This document shows, one piece after another, positions 50,946 through 58,859 of a DNA stretch of 64,000 bases. The stretch's first letter is position 1. Each line of letters begins with the position of its first letter. Under the pieces are notes generated by a model, which was not told where the DNA came from, did no database searches, and worked only from the letters and a program-made list of their open reading frames with translations. The position numbers and the translations under genes were made by a program. Source of the stretch: Streptomyces marinisediminis (GTDB lineage: Bacteria > Actinomycetota > Actinomycetes > Streptomycetales > Streptomycetaceae). Location: positions 124,001 through 188,000 of the forward strand of contig NZ_JAPKFL010000009.1 of the NCBI RefSeq assembly GCF_026262575.1. The letters are read 5' to 3'.

Positions 50946-51863
50946 TCAGGCCAGGAGTTGGCCGCGGCGGGAGAGGAGGAACTTCTTGAACGCGGCCACC
51001 GGCGGCGTGTCGGGGTGGCCGTCGAGCCAGGCGACGCCGATCTCGCGCACCGCGCGCGGCGCGGTGACGGCGAGTTCGACGACCCCGGGGCGGGAGACGG
51101 TGGGCGGGGGCAGCAGGGCGACGCCCAGGCCCGCGGCGACCAGGCCGCGCAGGGTCTCCGCCTCCTCGCCCTCGAAGGCGACGCGCGGCGTGAACCCGGC
51201 CTCGGCGCACAGGGTGTCGAAGATGCGCCGCATCCCGTAGCCGGGTTCCAGGGTGATGAACTGCTCGTCGGCAGCCTCGGCCAGCCGCACGCGTCTGCGG
51301 CGGGCGAGCCGGTGGTCGTCGGGGACGACGAGGCGCAGCCGCTGCTCGTCCAGGCGGCGGGCGACGAGGTCGGGGGCGTCGGGGACGGGCGAGGTCAGGC
51401 ACAGGTCGAGCGTTCCGGCGCGCAGTCGGTCGAGCATGGCCTCGCCGTAGTTCTGCACCAGGGAGAACCGCACCCGGGGATGGTCGGCGCGGAAGGCGCG
51501 GATGAGGCCGGGCACGGTCTCCGAGCCGAGGGTGTGCAGGAATCCGAAGGCGACCTTGCCGGTGGCCGGGTCGGCGTCCGAGCGCACCGCCTCGGCGGCC
51601 TGCTCGACGGAGGCGAGCGCCTTCTCCACCGAGCCGAGGAAGGTGCGGCCGGCGGGTGTCAGCGACACGGAGCGGCCGCGGCGGGCGAACAGGGCGATGC
51701 CCAGGTCGTCCTCCAGGCGCACCATGGCCCGGCTCAGCGTGGACTGGGGCACGGCCAACTCCCGTGCCGCGCGCGTCACGTGCTCGTGCCGCGCGACGGC
51801 GGTGAACTGGGCCAGGCGGGGGGTGAGCAGGGCCGCCCACGACTCGGCGTCGATGTCCGCCAT
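50946..51863 (-). CDS. LysR-family regulator, probably of the adjacent MFS exporter
   Basis: 305 residues from ATG 51863; a start at 51938 would add 25 residues that lack homology and run into the divergent promoter region. HTH: RLAQFTAVARHEHVTRAARELAVPQSTLSRAMVRLEDDLGIALFARRGRSV. The effector domain follows (VAFGFLHTLGSETVPGLIRAF). It is divergent from the MFS gene, and ATGCG/CGCAT half-sites fill the gap, a standard LysR-exporter arrangement. Confidence 0.88.
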   Translation of the reverse strand: MADIDAESWAALLTPRLAQFTAVARHEHVTRAARELAVPQSTLSRAMVRLEDDLGIALFARRGRSVSLTPAGRTFLGSVEKALASVEQAAEAVRSDADPATGKVAFGFLHTLGSETVPGLIRAFRADHPRVRFSLVQNYGEAMLDRLRAGTLDLCLTSPVPDAPDLVARRLDEQRLRLVVPDDHRLARRRRVRLAEAADEQFITLEPGYGMRRIFDTLCAEAGFTPRVAFEGEEAETLRGLVAAGLGVALLPPPTVSRPGVVELAVTAPRAVREIGVAWLDGHPDTPPVAAFKKFLLSRRGQLLA

Positions 51864-51959
51864 GCCCGGGACGGCCGGAGGCGTGCGCGATGTGATCGCT
51901 GTTACCTGTATGTCTTTTTCGTTGCCGGGTGGTGACACGGCCGCCTCTCAGCTCGGCTT

Positions 51960-52004
51960 ATGCGCTGACGCATCGATACTGTCAGTTTTGCGCATTGGAC
52001 GCAT
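51960..52004. promoter_or_regulatory. Array of ATGCG half-sites in front of the MFS gene
   Basis: ATGCG-CTGA-CGCAT at 51960-51973 is an inverted repeat; two further CGCAT copies are at 51991-51995 and 52000-52004. Four half-sites within 45 bases suggest a binding region for the LysR protein. Confidence 0.45.
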
Positions 52005-52031
52005 GAAGGCGACCCACCCTACGTTCGGGGC

Positions 52032-53426
52032 ATGCCTTCGCTCGATACCGGGGCACCCGCCGACGCGGGTGCCTCTCAGCCGTCGTCCCCCGCCGCCGGT
52101 ACCGCCACCGCGGCGTCCGCCGGAACCGCCGGGCCCGCCACCGCGGCGCCCGCCGAACCCGGCGGCGAGTCCCCCGCCGAACCGTCCGCCGGTGCCGGTA
52201 CCGGCACCGGCGCGGCGGAACCGCCCCTCCCCCGCCCCGTCGCCCGCCGCCGCGTCGACGTCGCCCTCTTCGCGCTCGGGCTCGCCACCTTCGCGCTGCT
52301 GTTCTCCACCCAGGCGCTGCTGCCCGCGCTCTCCGCCGACTTCGCGGTGACCCCGGACGCGGCGAGCTGGACGATCTCCGCGGCCACCGTCGGCCTGGCG
52401 GTGTGCGTGCTGCCGCTGAGCATGCTCTCGGAGCGGTTCGGGCGGCGCCGGGTGATGACGGTGTCCGTGGCCCTCGCGGTGGGCGTCGGCCTGCTGCTCC
52501 CGCTCGCCCCCGACCTGGGCTGGCTGGTGGCGCTGCGCGCGGTGCAGGGCGCGGCGATCGCGGGCATCCCGGCGTCGGCGACGGCGTATCTGGCCGAGGA
52601 GCTGCCGCCCCGGGCGCTGGTCGGGGCGATCGGGCTGTTCGTCGCGGGCAACAGCGTCGGCGGCATGTCCGGGCGCATCCTCACCGGCTGGGTCGCCGAG
52701 GGCCACGGCTGGCGGGCCGCGCTGCTGGCCGTCGGCGCGCTGGCGCTGCTGTGCGCGGTCGCGTTCCGGCTGCTGCTGCCCGCCGCCCGCGGCTTCTCCC
52801 CCGCGCCGCTGGACCCGCGCACCCTCGCCCGCACCGTGCGCGGCCACCTGGCCGATCCGCTGCTGCGGCGGCTGTACGCCATCGGCCTGCTGTTCATGGC
52901 CGTCTTCGGCGCCGTCTACACCGTGATCGGCTACCGCCTGGTGGCCGAGCCGTTCGGGCTGTCGCAGGGCCTGGTGGGCTCGGTGTTCGTGATCTACCTG
53001 GTGGGCACCTTCTCCTCGGCCGCGGCCGGGCGCCTGGTGGGCCGGCTGGGGCGGCGCGGCGCGCTGTACCTGGCCATCGGCACGACGGCGGCCGGGCTGC
53101 TGCTGACGCTCTCCGCGCACCTGGTCGCGGTGCTGGCGGGGCTGGTGCTGGTGACGGCCGGCTTCTTCGCCGGGCACGCCACCGCGTCGTCCTCCGTGAG
53201 CCGCGCCGCCACCTCGGCACGGGCGCAGGCCGCGGCGCTCTACCAGATGGCCTACTACGTCGGCAGCTCGCTGGGCGGCACGCTGGGGGCCCTGGCCTTC
53301 CACGCGGGCGGCTGGTCCGCGACGGTGGTCCTGGGGCTGGCCGCCCTGTGCGGCGCGGGCGGCATCACCCTGTACGCCACCCGCCGCGCCCTGGCCGAAC
53401 GCCGCCTGGCGGCCGTGTCGGCCTGA
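52032..53426 (+). CDS. MFS transporter, drug/metabolite exporter type
   Basis: 464 residues. The first 75 residues are a Thr/Ala/Pro/Gly low-complexity, presumably cytoplasmic, extension. Twelve hydrophobic segments follow, with the MFS loop motif SERFGRRRVMTV after helix 2 and RAVQGAAIAGIPASATAYL in helix 4. It resembles the YnfM/AraJ-like group. Regulation by the divergent LysR is likely. A 22-bp stem terminator follows the stop. Confidence 0.88.
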   Translation: MPSLDTGAPADAGASQPSSPAAGTATAASAGTAGPATAAPAEPGGESPAEPSAGAGTGTGAAEPPLPRPVARRRVDVALFALGLATFALLFSTQALLPALSADFAVTPDAASWTISAATVGLAVCVLPLSMLSERFGRRRVMTVSVALAVGVGLLLPLAPDLGWLVALRAVQGAAIAGIPASATAYLAEELPPRALVGAIGLFVAGNSVGGMSGRILTGWVAEGHGWRAALLAVGALALLCAVAFRLLLPAARGFSPAPLDPRTLARTVRGHLADPLLRRLYAIGLLFMAVFGAVYTVIGYRLVAEPFGLSQGLVGSVFVIYLVGTFSSAAAGRLVGRLGRRGALYLAIGTTAAGLLLTLSAHLVAVLAGLVLVTAGFFAGHATASSSVSRAATSARAQAAALYQMAYYVGSSLGGTLGALAFHAGGWSATVVLGLAALCGAGGITLYATRRALAERRLAAVSA

Positions 53427-53433
53427 GCGACCG

Positions 53434-53483
53434 GACGCGCGAGCGCCCGCCGACCACCACGGGTCGGCGGGCGCTCGCGCGTC
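53434..53483 (+). terminator. 22-bp perfect-stem terminator after the MFS gene
   Basis: Bases 53434-53455 are the exact reverse complement of 53462-53483, with a six-base loop. It begins eight bases after the stop codon. Confidence 0.85.
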
Positions 53484-53512
53484 GTCGGGCGGGATGCTCC
53501 TATGGCGGTCAA

Positions 53513-53653
53513 GCCGCCGCGGTCGAGTCGGTGGCGGTGGGTGCGTCCCGAGGAGGCAGGGATCGGCGCGACACCGGCCAGGTGCGCGAACGCGGCTTCC
53601 GTGTGCATCCGTTCGGGTTTGTTGCGGCATCCAGCCCGGAGCGTACGACCCAC
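53513..53653 (-). pseudogene. IS110-family transposase remnant
   Basis: The minus strand encodes KPERMHTEAAFAHLAGVAPIPASSG followed by RTHRHRLDRGG, the characteristic C-terminal (transposase_20/IS116/IS110/IS902) segment that normally reads SEAAFAxLCGxxPxPASSGxTxRHRLxxGG. The frame stops soon after and I see no intact N-terminal RuvC-like domain in the 190 bases upstream, so only a fragment remains. It marks the left edge of the TetR/MFS/cupin segment. Confidence 0.65.
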
Positions 53654-53807
53654 ACCTCGATGTCGACTTCAGCCCGCTGCGCGACGACGGACCGCCTGGC
53701 GGACACAGGGCCGCGGCCCAGGGCTGCCGCGTGTCGGCCGGGTGCGCGATGGCATCCGCGAGCGCGTGTGCCGACGGACCAGGCGCCGCGAAACCGTCGG
53801 GCGATTG

Positions 53808-53840
53808 CGGTGGCCCGGCAGCACATCCGCCGGGCCACCG
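53808..53840 (-). terminator. 12-bp hairpin after the cupin gene
   Basis: CGGTGGCCCGGC (53808-53819) pairs perfectly with 53829-53840 around nine bases, directly beyond the cupin stop at 53846 in the leftward direction. Confidence 0.7.
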
Positions 53841-53845
53841 TCCGC

Positions 53846-54241
53846 TCAATGGGTGTAGGTCCGCTTTTCGAGGCGGGTGCCGTTGCGAAGAGTGATCGAC
53901 ATCAGGTCGCTGGGAGCCTCCAGTTCCAGGCGGTGCCAGCGACCGCGGGGGACGATCACGGCGGTGCCTTCCCGCAACCGCACCATCTCCCCGGCGTCAC
54001 CGGGCCCGTCGGGGCGGAAGTGGAGACGGACACCGCCGGCCAGGCAGCACACGGCCTCCTCAGCCTCCGGGTGCATCTCCCAGTGGTCGGCGTGAACGTC
54101 GGCGTCGGTCTCCACGTGGAACGTGGCGATCTGCCAGGCGCCTGAGCCGCCGTTCGTCATCTGCCGTTCGACGGCTCGGACGTCGCCGTCGGGGTGAAAG
54201 TGCAGCGCCGAGGCGAACAGGTCGACAGTGGTGGTCTTCAT
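53846..54241 (-). CDS. Cupin-domain protein
   Basis: 131 residues, single cupin domain with HADHWEMHPEAEEAVCCLAGGVRLHF (metal motif 1, H-x-H-like plus E) and IVPRGRWHRLELEAP (motif 2, P-R-G-x-W-H). Its ATG overlaps the MFS stop (ATGA), so it is made together with the exporter. It may sequester, modify or sense the exported compound. Confidence 0.8.
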   Translation of the reverse strand: MKTTTVDLFASALHFHPDGDVRAVERQMTNGGSGAWQIATFHVETDADVHADHWEMHPEAEEAVCCLAGGVRLHFRPDGPGDAGEMVRLREGTAVIVPRGRWHRLELEAPSDLMSITLRNGTRLEKRTYTH

Positions 54242-55686
54242 GACGGTGTTCCTTCCATCTGGTTCTCTGCGGGGGCGGTAGGGCGCGGGAGAGGTGTGAC
54301 GACCCGGCGGCGCGGCAGCACACCGATCGCCACGACCGCCGCGAGCACGAAAACGGCTGCGGTGACGGCCAGGCCCAGGGCGTAGCCGCCGTTGAGCGCG
54401 GCGGGGTCGGTGGCCGTGCCGGTGTGGTGCGCGGCAAGGGTGGCCAGGGCAGCCAGGCCGACAGAGCCGCCGAGTTGGCGGGAGCTGTTCATGAGACCGG
54501 AGGCCATGCCGGCCTCAGGCGGAGCGACGCCGGTGGTCGCGGCGGCGGCGACCGGGGCCAGGACCAGTCCGGCGCCGACGCTGGTGACGAGGGAGGGGCC
54601 GAGCACGTCGGTGAGGAAGCTGCCCTCGGGGCTGATGTGGGCGAACCAGGCCAGGCCCGCGGCGGCCAGCAGGGCTCCGGGCACCAGGGACACACGGGGG
54701 GTGCGTGCCGCGGTGATGCGGGTCGCGACGACGGTTCCCGCGACCAGGCCCAGGGAGAAGGGCAGAAACGCGGTGCCGGTCGCCGCGGCCCCCATGCCCA
54801 GGACCTGCTGCATGTACAGGGACACGAGGTAGAACGCCGTGAACTGCCCGGCCGCGGCCAGGAACACCAGCACGTTCGCGCCGGCGACCCAGCGGCTGCG
54901 CAGCAGGCCGAGGCGCAGCAGCGGTGCGTCGGCCCTCGACTCGGCGAAGACGAAGGCGGTCAGCAGTACGGCCGCGGCAGCGAGGGTCGCCCACGTGACC
55001 GGGGAGTCCCAGCCAAGGGTGTCGGTGCGGACGACACCGAGCACCAGCAGCCCGACTCCGCCGGTCGCCAGGACGGCGCCCAGCGCGTCCAGCCTTTCGC
55101 GCTGGGCGGGTGCTGTTCCGGCGGGCACCCCTGCGGGGATGAGCGCGAGAGCCGCCATGACGATGGGCAGGTTGATCAGCATGACCCAGCGCCAGCCCGC
55201 GTACTCGGTCAGCACCCCGCCTGCCAGCACGCCCAGCGCGCCGCCTGCGGCGTTCACCGCGCTCCACACTCCGAGCGCGCGGACGCGCCGGGGGCCTTCG
55301 GCGAAGGTGGTGGTGAGCATCGCCAGCGCGGCCGGTGCAGCTGCGGCGGCGCCCAGGCCCTGCCCGGCGCGTGCGGCGATCAGTTGCCAGGGCGTCTGGG
55401 CCAGTCCGCCCGCCAGCGAGCACAGCCCGAAGACGACCAGCCCCAGCGCGAACATCTGACGCCGGCCGTACAGGTCGCAAGCGCGGCCCCCCAGCAGCAG
55501 GAACCCGCCGAATGTGAGCGCGTACACGTGCACGACCCACGACAGGTCGAGCGGCGCGAATCCCAGCGCGGTTCGGATCGCGGGCAACGCGACGTTGACC
55601 ACGGACATATCCAGGGCGACGACGAATTGGGCGACGGCGGCTGCCGCCAGCACCACGCCCGGCCTCTCTCGAGACTTTCTATACAT
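54238..55686 (-). CDS. DHA2-type (14-helix) MFS drug exporter
   Basis: 482 residues from ATG 55686 (MYRKSRERPGVVLAAAAVAQFVVALDMSVVNVALPAIRTAL). The motif D-x-x-V-V-N-V-A-L-P of helix 1 and GGRACDLYGRRQMF after helix 2 identify the EmrB/QacA family. Fourteen hydrophobic segments can be drawn. It is divergent from a TetR repressor, and a palindrome covers its start codon. Third-position bias and the AT-rich start region differ from neighbours. Confidence 0.9.
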   Translation of the reverse strand: MYRKSRERPGVVLAAAAVAQFVVALDMSVVNVALPAIRTALGFAPLDLSWVVHVYALTFGGFLLLGGRACDLYGRRQMFALGLVVFGLCSLAGGLAQTPWQLIAARAGQGLGAAAAAPAALAMLTTTFAEGPRRVRALGVWSAVNAAGGALGVLAGGVLTEYAGWRWVMLINLPIVMAALALIPAGVPAGTAPAQRERLDALGAVLATGGVGLLVLGVVRTDTLGWDSPVTWATLAAAAVLLTAFVFAESRADAPLLRLGLLRSRWVAGANVLVFLAAAGQFTAFYLVSLYMQQVLGMGAAATGTAFLPFSLGLVAGTVVATRITAARTPRVSLVPGALLAAAGLAWFAHISPEGSFLTDVLGPSLVTSVGAGLVLAPVAAAATTGVAPPEAGMASGLMNSSRQLGGSVGLAALATLAAHHTGTATDPAALNGGYALGLAVTAAVFVLAAVVAIGVLPRRRVVTPLPRPTAPAENQMEGTPS

Positions 55687-55696
55687 GTAAGAAAAG
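55675..55696. promoter_or_regulatory. Candidate TetR operator over the exporter start codon
   Basis: A 22-base interrupted palindrome centred on TACATGTA (55682-55689), with CTTT... AAAG ends. The exporter ATG is in its centre. It lies in an AT-rich island unusual for this window and about 40 bases upstream of the TetR gene. Confidence 0.5.
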
Positions 55697-55732
55697 TTAG
55701 CGTCAGGGGTGGCCGTTGTCGACACCCGGGGG

Positions 55733-56413
55733 ATGATGGGAGGCATGCCGCAACCGTCCGCACCACGCAGAAATCCGGGCCGCCCTCCCCGCATCTCCCG
55801 CGAGGAGATCATCGAGGCAGCCCGCCGGATCGTGACCGAGGGGGGCGTGGGCCGACTGACCATGCGGCGGCTGGCCACGGAGGTCGGCAGCACGCCGATG
55901 GCGCTCTACCACCACGTCCGCGACAAGGAAGAACTGCTCGTCCTCCTGCTGGACGACTACGCCGCACGGACACTGCGCCGATCCGAACTGCCGGCCCACC
56001 CTCGCGAGCGGATCGTCGCCGCCGCCACCGCGATCCACGAGGCGCTCGTCGCCTGCCCCTGGATCGTGGAGGTACTCACCGCCGACGACCTGATGTCCAC
56101 ATCCGCGCTGTGGTTCGTCGAGCAGATCGTTGACGGCCTGGTCGCATGCGGCCTCTCCCTCGACCGGGCCGTGCACGGCTACCGTTCGATCTGGTACTAC
56201 ACCGCCGGAGAGATCGTGGTCAGGACAACAGCGGCTCGGCGGCGCGCAGACGGTGACCCTCCGACCTACCGGGAGCAGGTCTTCGCCGATCTCGACTCGA
56301 ACGAGCTGCCCCGCTTGGCGCAGGCCGCTGACCGCTGGGGGGCGCTGACCGCCGAGGACACCTACCAGGACGGGCTCCGGGCCCTGGTGGACGGCCTTCT
56401 CGTCAGCCGCTGA
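55733..56413 (+). CDS. TetR-family repressor
   Basis: 226 residues from ATG 55733; ATG 55745 is an alternative but has GGGAGG only one base away. HTH: REEIIEAARRIVTEGGVGRLTMRRLATEVGSTPMALYHHVRDKEELLVLLLDDYA. The C-terminal ligand domain resembles TetR_C of the drug-responsive group (WFVEQIVDGLVACGLSLDRAVHGYRSIWYYTAGEIV). It should repress the divergent exporter-cupin operon until a ligand binds. Confidence 0.9.
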   Translation: MMGGMPQPSAPRRNPGRPPRISREEIIEAARRIVTEGGVGRLTMRRLATEVGSTPMALYHHVRDKEELLVLLLDDYAARTLRRSELPAHPRERIVAAATAIHEALVACPWIVEVLTADDLMSTSALWFVEQIVDGLVACGLSLDRAVHGYRSIWYYTAGEIVVRTTAARRRADGDPPTYREQVFADLDSNELPRLAQAADRWGALTAEDTYQDGLRALVDGLLVSR

Positions 56414-56436
56414 CGACGTGCCGCCGCCGGCGAACT

Positions 56437-56967
56437 CCAGCGGACCTCCAGCGCGAACTGATGCACGACGGACTGCGCGCCGCCGAGGCCAAGGGCAGCA
56501 AGGGCGGGCGCCGCCCCGCCGTGGCGGCCGCGAAGACCGCCGACGTGCACGCCGCGTACCTGGAGGGCGCTCGATCGCCGCCCTTGCCCGCGACCACGGT
56601 GTCAGCCGCGGTGCGGATCCGTACGGCCGTCGCCGGCCCGATGCCCGGCCACGCCGGCATCGAGGAGGATGCCCCGGCGCCGGAGCTGCCGATCACTCCC
56701 GACATGCCGGGCAAGGTCGCCGACTTCCTCCGCGCCGCCGACCTGGAGCCCGCCGAGCGGGATGCGCTCGACCAGGGGGTGACCGTACGACGCGGCCAGG
56801 GCTACACCCTGCGCGTCACCGCCGTCCTCGCCATGCACCGCGGGCTCCTCGACCGCTGCCAGCCGCTCGTCCGCTGCCACGGCGTCCCGGCCCAGCGCAA
56901 GGCCCGCCGCGAGTACGAGAACCGCGTCGACACGCTCGCGGGCGGCATGGCGCAGCGAGCCGCCTGA
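56437..56967 (+). pseudogene. Degenerate serine recombinase (resolvase) C-terminal region
   Basis: Read in one frame: ADLQRELMHDGLRAAEAKGSKGG... VHAAYLEG. Then for about 40 bases a second frame gives RSIAALARDHGVSRGA, and the first frame resumes with IRTAVAGPMPGHAG... VADFLRAADLEPAERDALDQGVTVRRGQGYTLRVTAVL. Joined together this is the tail of a serine recombinase (helix-turn-helix AALARDHGVSRGAIRTAV). Two compensating single-base changes, near 56573 (loss of one C) and 56613 (gain of one G), break the frame, and the catalytic N-terminus is absent. It marks the right edge of the TetR/MFS/cupin segment. Confidence 0.65.
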
Positions 56968-57033
56968 ACTCCGAGATCATCCCGTGGCGGGTCTCTGGCG
57001 TACCCGGGCCGTGCCCCCGTCACATCCTCACTC

Positions 57034-58302
57034 TCAGGCGATGCCGTCCAGCACGATCGGCGCCGGGGCGTGGTGGGCGCCGACCTCGACCGCGTCGGCC
57101 AGCGCGGCGACGGCGTAGTCGAACGCCTCCGGCGTGTCGGTGTGCAGCGTGAGCAGCGGGGCGCCCGCGCGGACGGTGTCGCCGGGCTTGGCGTGCAGCT
57201 CGACGCCGGCGCCCGCCTGCACGGGGTCCTCCTTGCGCGCGCGGCCGGCGCCCAGGCGCCAGGCGGCGACGCCGACGGCGTAGGCGTCGAGCCGGGTGAG
57301 GACGCCGGAGGCGGGGGCGGTGACCACGTGCCGCTCGCGGGCGACGGGCAGCTCCGCGTCCGGGTCGCCGCCCTGGGCGCTGATCATGCGGCGCCAGCAG
57401 TCCATGGCGGAGCCGTCGGCCAGGGCCCTGGCCGGGTCGGCGTCGGGCAGACCGGCGGCGTGCAGCATCTCGCGGGCGAGGGCGAGGGTGAGCTCCACGA
57501 CGTCGGCGGGGCCGCCGCCGGCCAGCACCTCGACGGACTCGCGGACCTCCAGGGCGTTGCCGGCCGTCCGGCCGAGCGGGGTGGACATGTCGGTGAGCAG
57601 GGCCACCGTCCGCACCCCGTGGTCGGTGCCGAGGCCGACCATCGTGCGGGCCAGCTCGGCGGCGTCCTCGGCGTTCTTCATGAACGCGCCGGAGCCGACC
57701 TTGACGTCCAGGACGAGCGAGCCGGTGCCCTCGGCGATCTTCTTGGACATGATGGAGCTGGCGATCAGCGGGATCGCCTCGACGGTGCCGGTCACGTCCC
57801 GCAGGGCGTAGAGCTTCTTGTCGGCCGGCGCCAGACCGTCGCCCGCCGCGCAGACGACGGCGCCGACGCCGCGCAGCACGTCGAGCATCTCGGCGTTGGA
57901 GAGCTGCGCGCGCCAGCCGGGGATGGACTCCAGCTTGTCCAGGGTGCCGCCGGTGTGGCCGAGCCCGCGCCCGGAGAGCTGCGGCACGGCCGCGCCGCAC
58001 GCGGCCACCAGCGGGGCGAGCGGGAGGGTGATCTTGTCGCCGACGCCGCCGGTGGAGTGCTTGTCGGCGGTGGGGCGCGGCAGCGCGGAGAAGTCCATGC
58101 GCTCGCCGCTGGCGATCATCGCCGCCGTCCACCGGGAGATCTCCGCCCGGTCCATGCCGTTGAGCAGGATGGCCATGGCCAGCGCCGACATCTGCTCGTC
58201 GGCGACGGCGCCGCGGGTGTAGGCGTCGATGACCCAGTCGATCTGCTCGGGGCTCAGCGTGCCGCCGTCCCGCTTGGTGCGGATGACGGAGATGGCGTCC
58301 AT
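57034..58302 (-). CDS. deoA: Thymidine phosphorylase
   Basis: 422 residues from ATG 58302, with AAAGGA six to seven bases upstream. Motifs: KHSTGGVGDKITLPLAPLVAACG (phosphate and pyrimidine site), MSGRGLGHTGG-like LSGRGLGHTGGTLDKLESIPG, and SSIMSKKIAEGTGSLVLDVKVGSGAFMK. It converts thymidine and deoxyuridine with phosphate to the base and deoxyribose-1-phosphate. It is 143 bases after cdd in the same direction, so it is probably the last gene of the nucleoside transporter operon. Confidence 0.94.
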   Translation of the reverse strand: MDAISVIRTKRDGGTLSPEQIDWVIDAYTRGAVADEQMSALAMAILLNGMDRAEISRWTAAMIASGERMDFSALPRPTADKHSTGGVGDKITLPLAPLVAACGAAVPQLSGRGLGHTGGTLDKLESIPGWRAQLSNAEMLDVLRGVGAVVCAAGDGLAPADKKLYALRDVTGTVEAIPLIASSIMSKKIAEGTGSLVLDVKVGSGAFMKNAEDAAELARTMVGLGTDHGVRTVALLTDMSTPLGRTAGNALEVRESVEVLAGGGPADVVELTLALAREMLHAAGLPDADPARALADGSAMDCWRRMISAQGGDPDAELPVARERHVVTAPASGVLTRLDAYAVGVAAWRLGAGRARKEDPVQAGAGVELHAKPGDTVRAGAPLLTLHTDTPEAFDYAVAALADAVEVGAHHAPAPIVLDGIA

Positions 58303-58445
58303 GGAACGTCCTTTGGCGAGGTGGGGGCGGGCGGATGGGGGTTGCGGGAGGCCGGCGGCCCCAGGCCGCTGCGGCGTCTCGCGGCCCGGGCCGCGGGGCG
58401 CCGACGAACCGGGCCGCGGGGCGCCGGCGGCCCGGGCCGGGGGGG

Positions 58446-58859
58446 TCAGCGCTCCAGGTCCGCGGGGCCGAACGCGTCCGGGAGCAGCTCGGACAGCGGG
58501 CGGACGCCGGAACCGGTGTCGACGGCCAGCTCGGGCCCGCCGTGCTCCCACAGGAGCTGGCGGCAGCGCCCGCAGGGCATGAGCGGGTCCCCGTTGCGGT
58601 CGCAGCAGGTGAAGTGGGTCAGGCGGCCGCCGCCGGAGGCGACGAGCGCGGAGACCAGCCCGCACTCGGCGCACAGGGCGACGCCGTACGCGGCGTTCTC
58701 CACATTGCAGCCGCTGACCGTGCGGCCGTCGTCGACCCGGGCGGCGGCGCCCACCGGGAACCCCGAGTAGGGGGCGTAGGCCCTGGTCATCGCGGCCCGG
58801 GCGGCCTGCCGCAGCGCGTCCCAGCCGGCCGTGTCCGCGGTCCGGTCGGCGCCGGTCAC
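58446..58859 (-). CDS. cdd: Cytidine deaminase
   Basis: 137 residues from GTG 58859, which overlaps the permease stop (GTGA). Zinc and catalytic residues are in NAAYGVALCAECGLV (C-A-E) and PCGRCRQLLWEHG. The substrate loop YAPYSGFPVGAA is typical of the homotetrameric type. It converts (deoxy)cytidine to (deoxy)uridine before DeoA acts. It is physically joined to the transporter operon, so imported cytidine is processed at once. Confidence 0.95.
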   Translation of the reverse strand: MTGADRTADTAGWDALRQAARAAMTRAYAPYSGFPVGAAARVDDGRTVSGCNVENAAYGVALCAECGLVSALVASGGGRLTHFTCCDRNGDPLMPCGRCRQLLWEHGGPELAVDTGSGVRPLSELLPDAFGPADLER

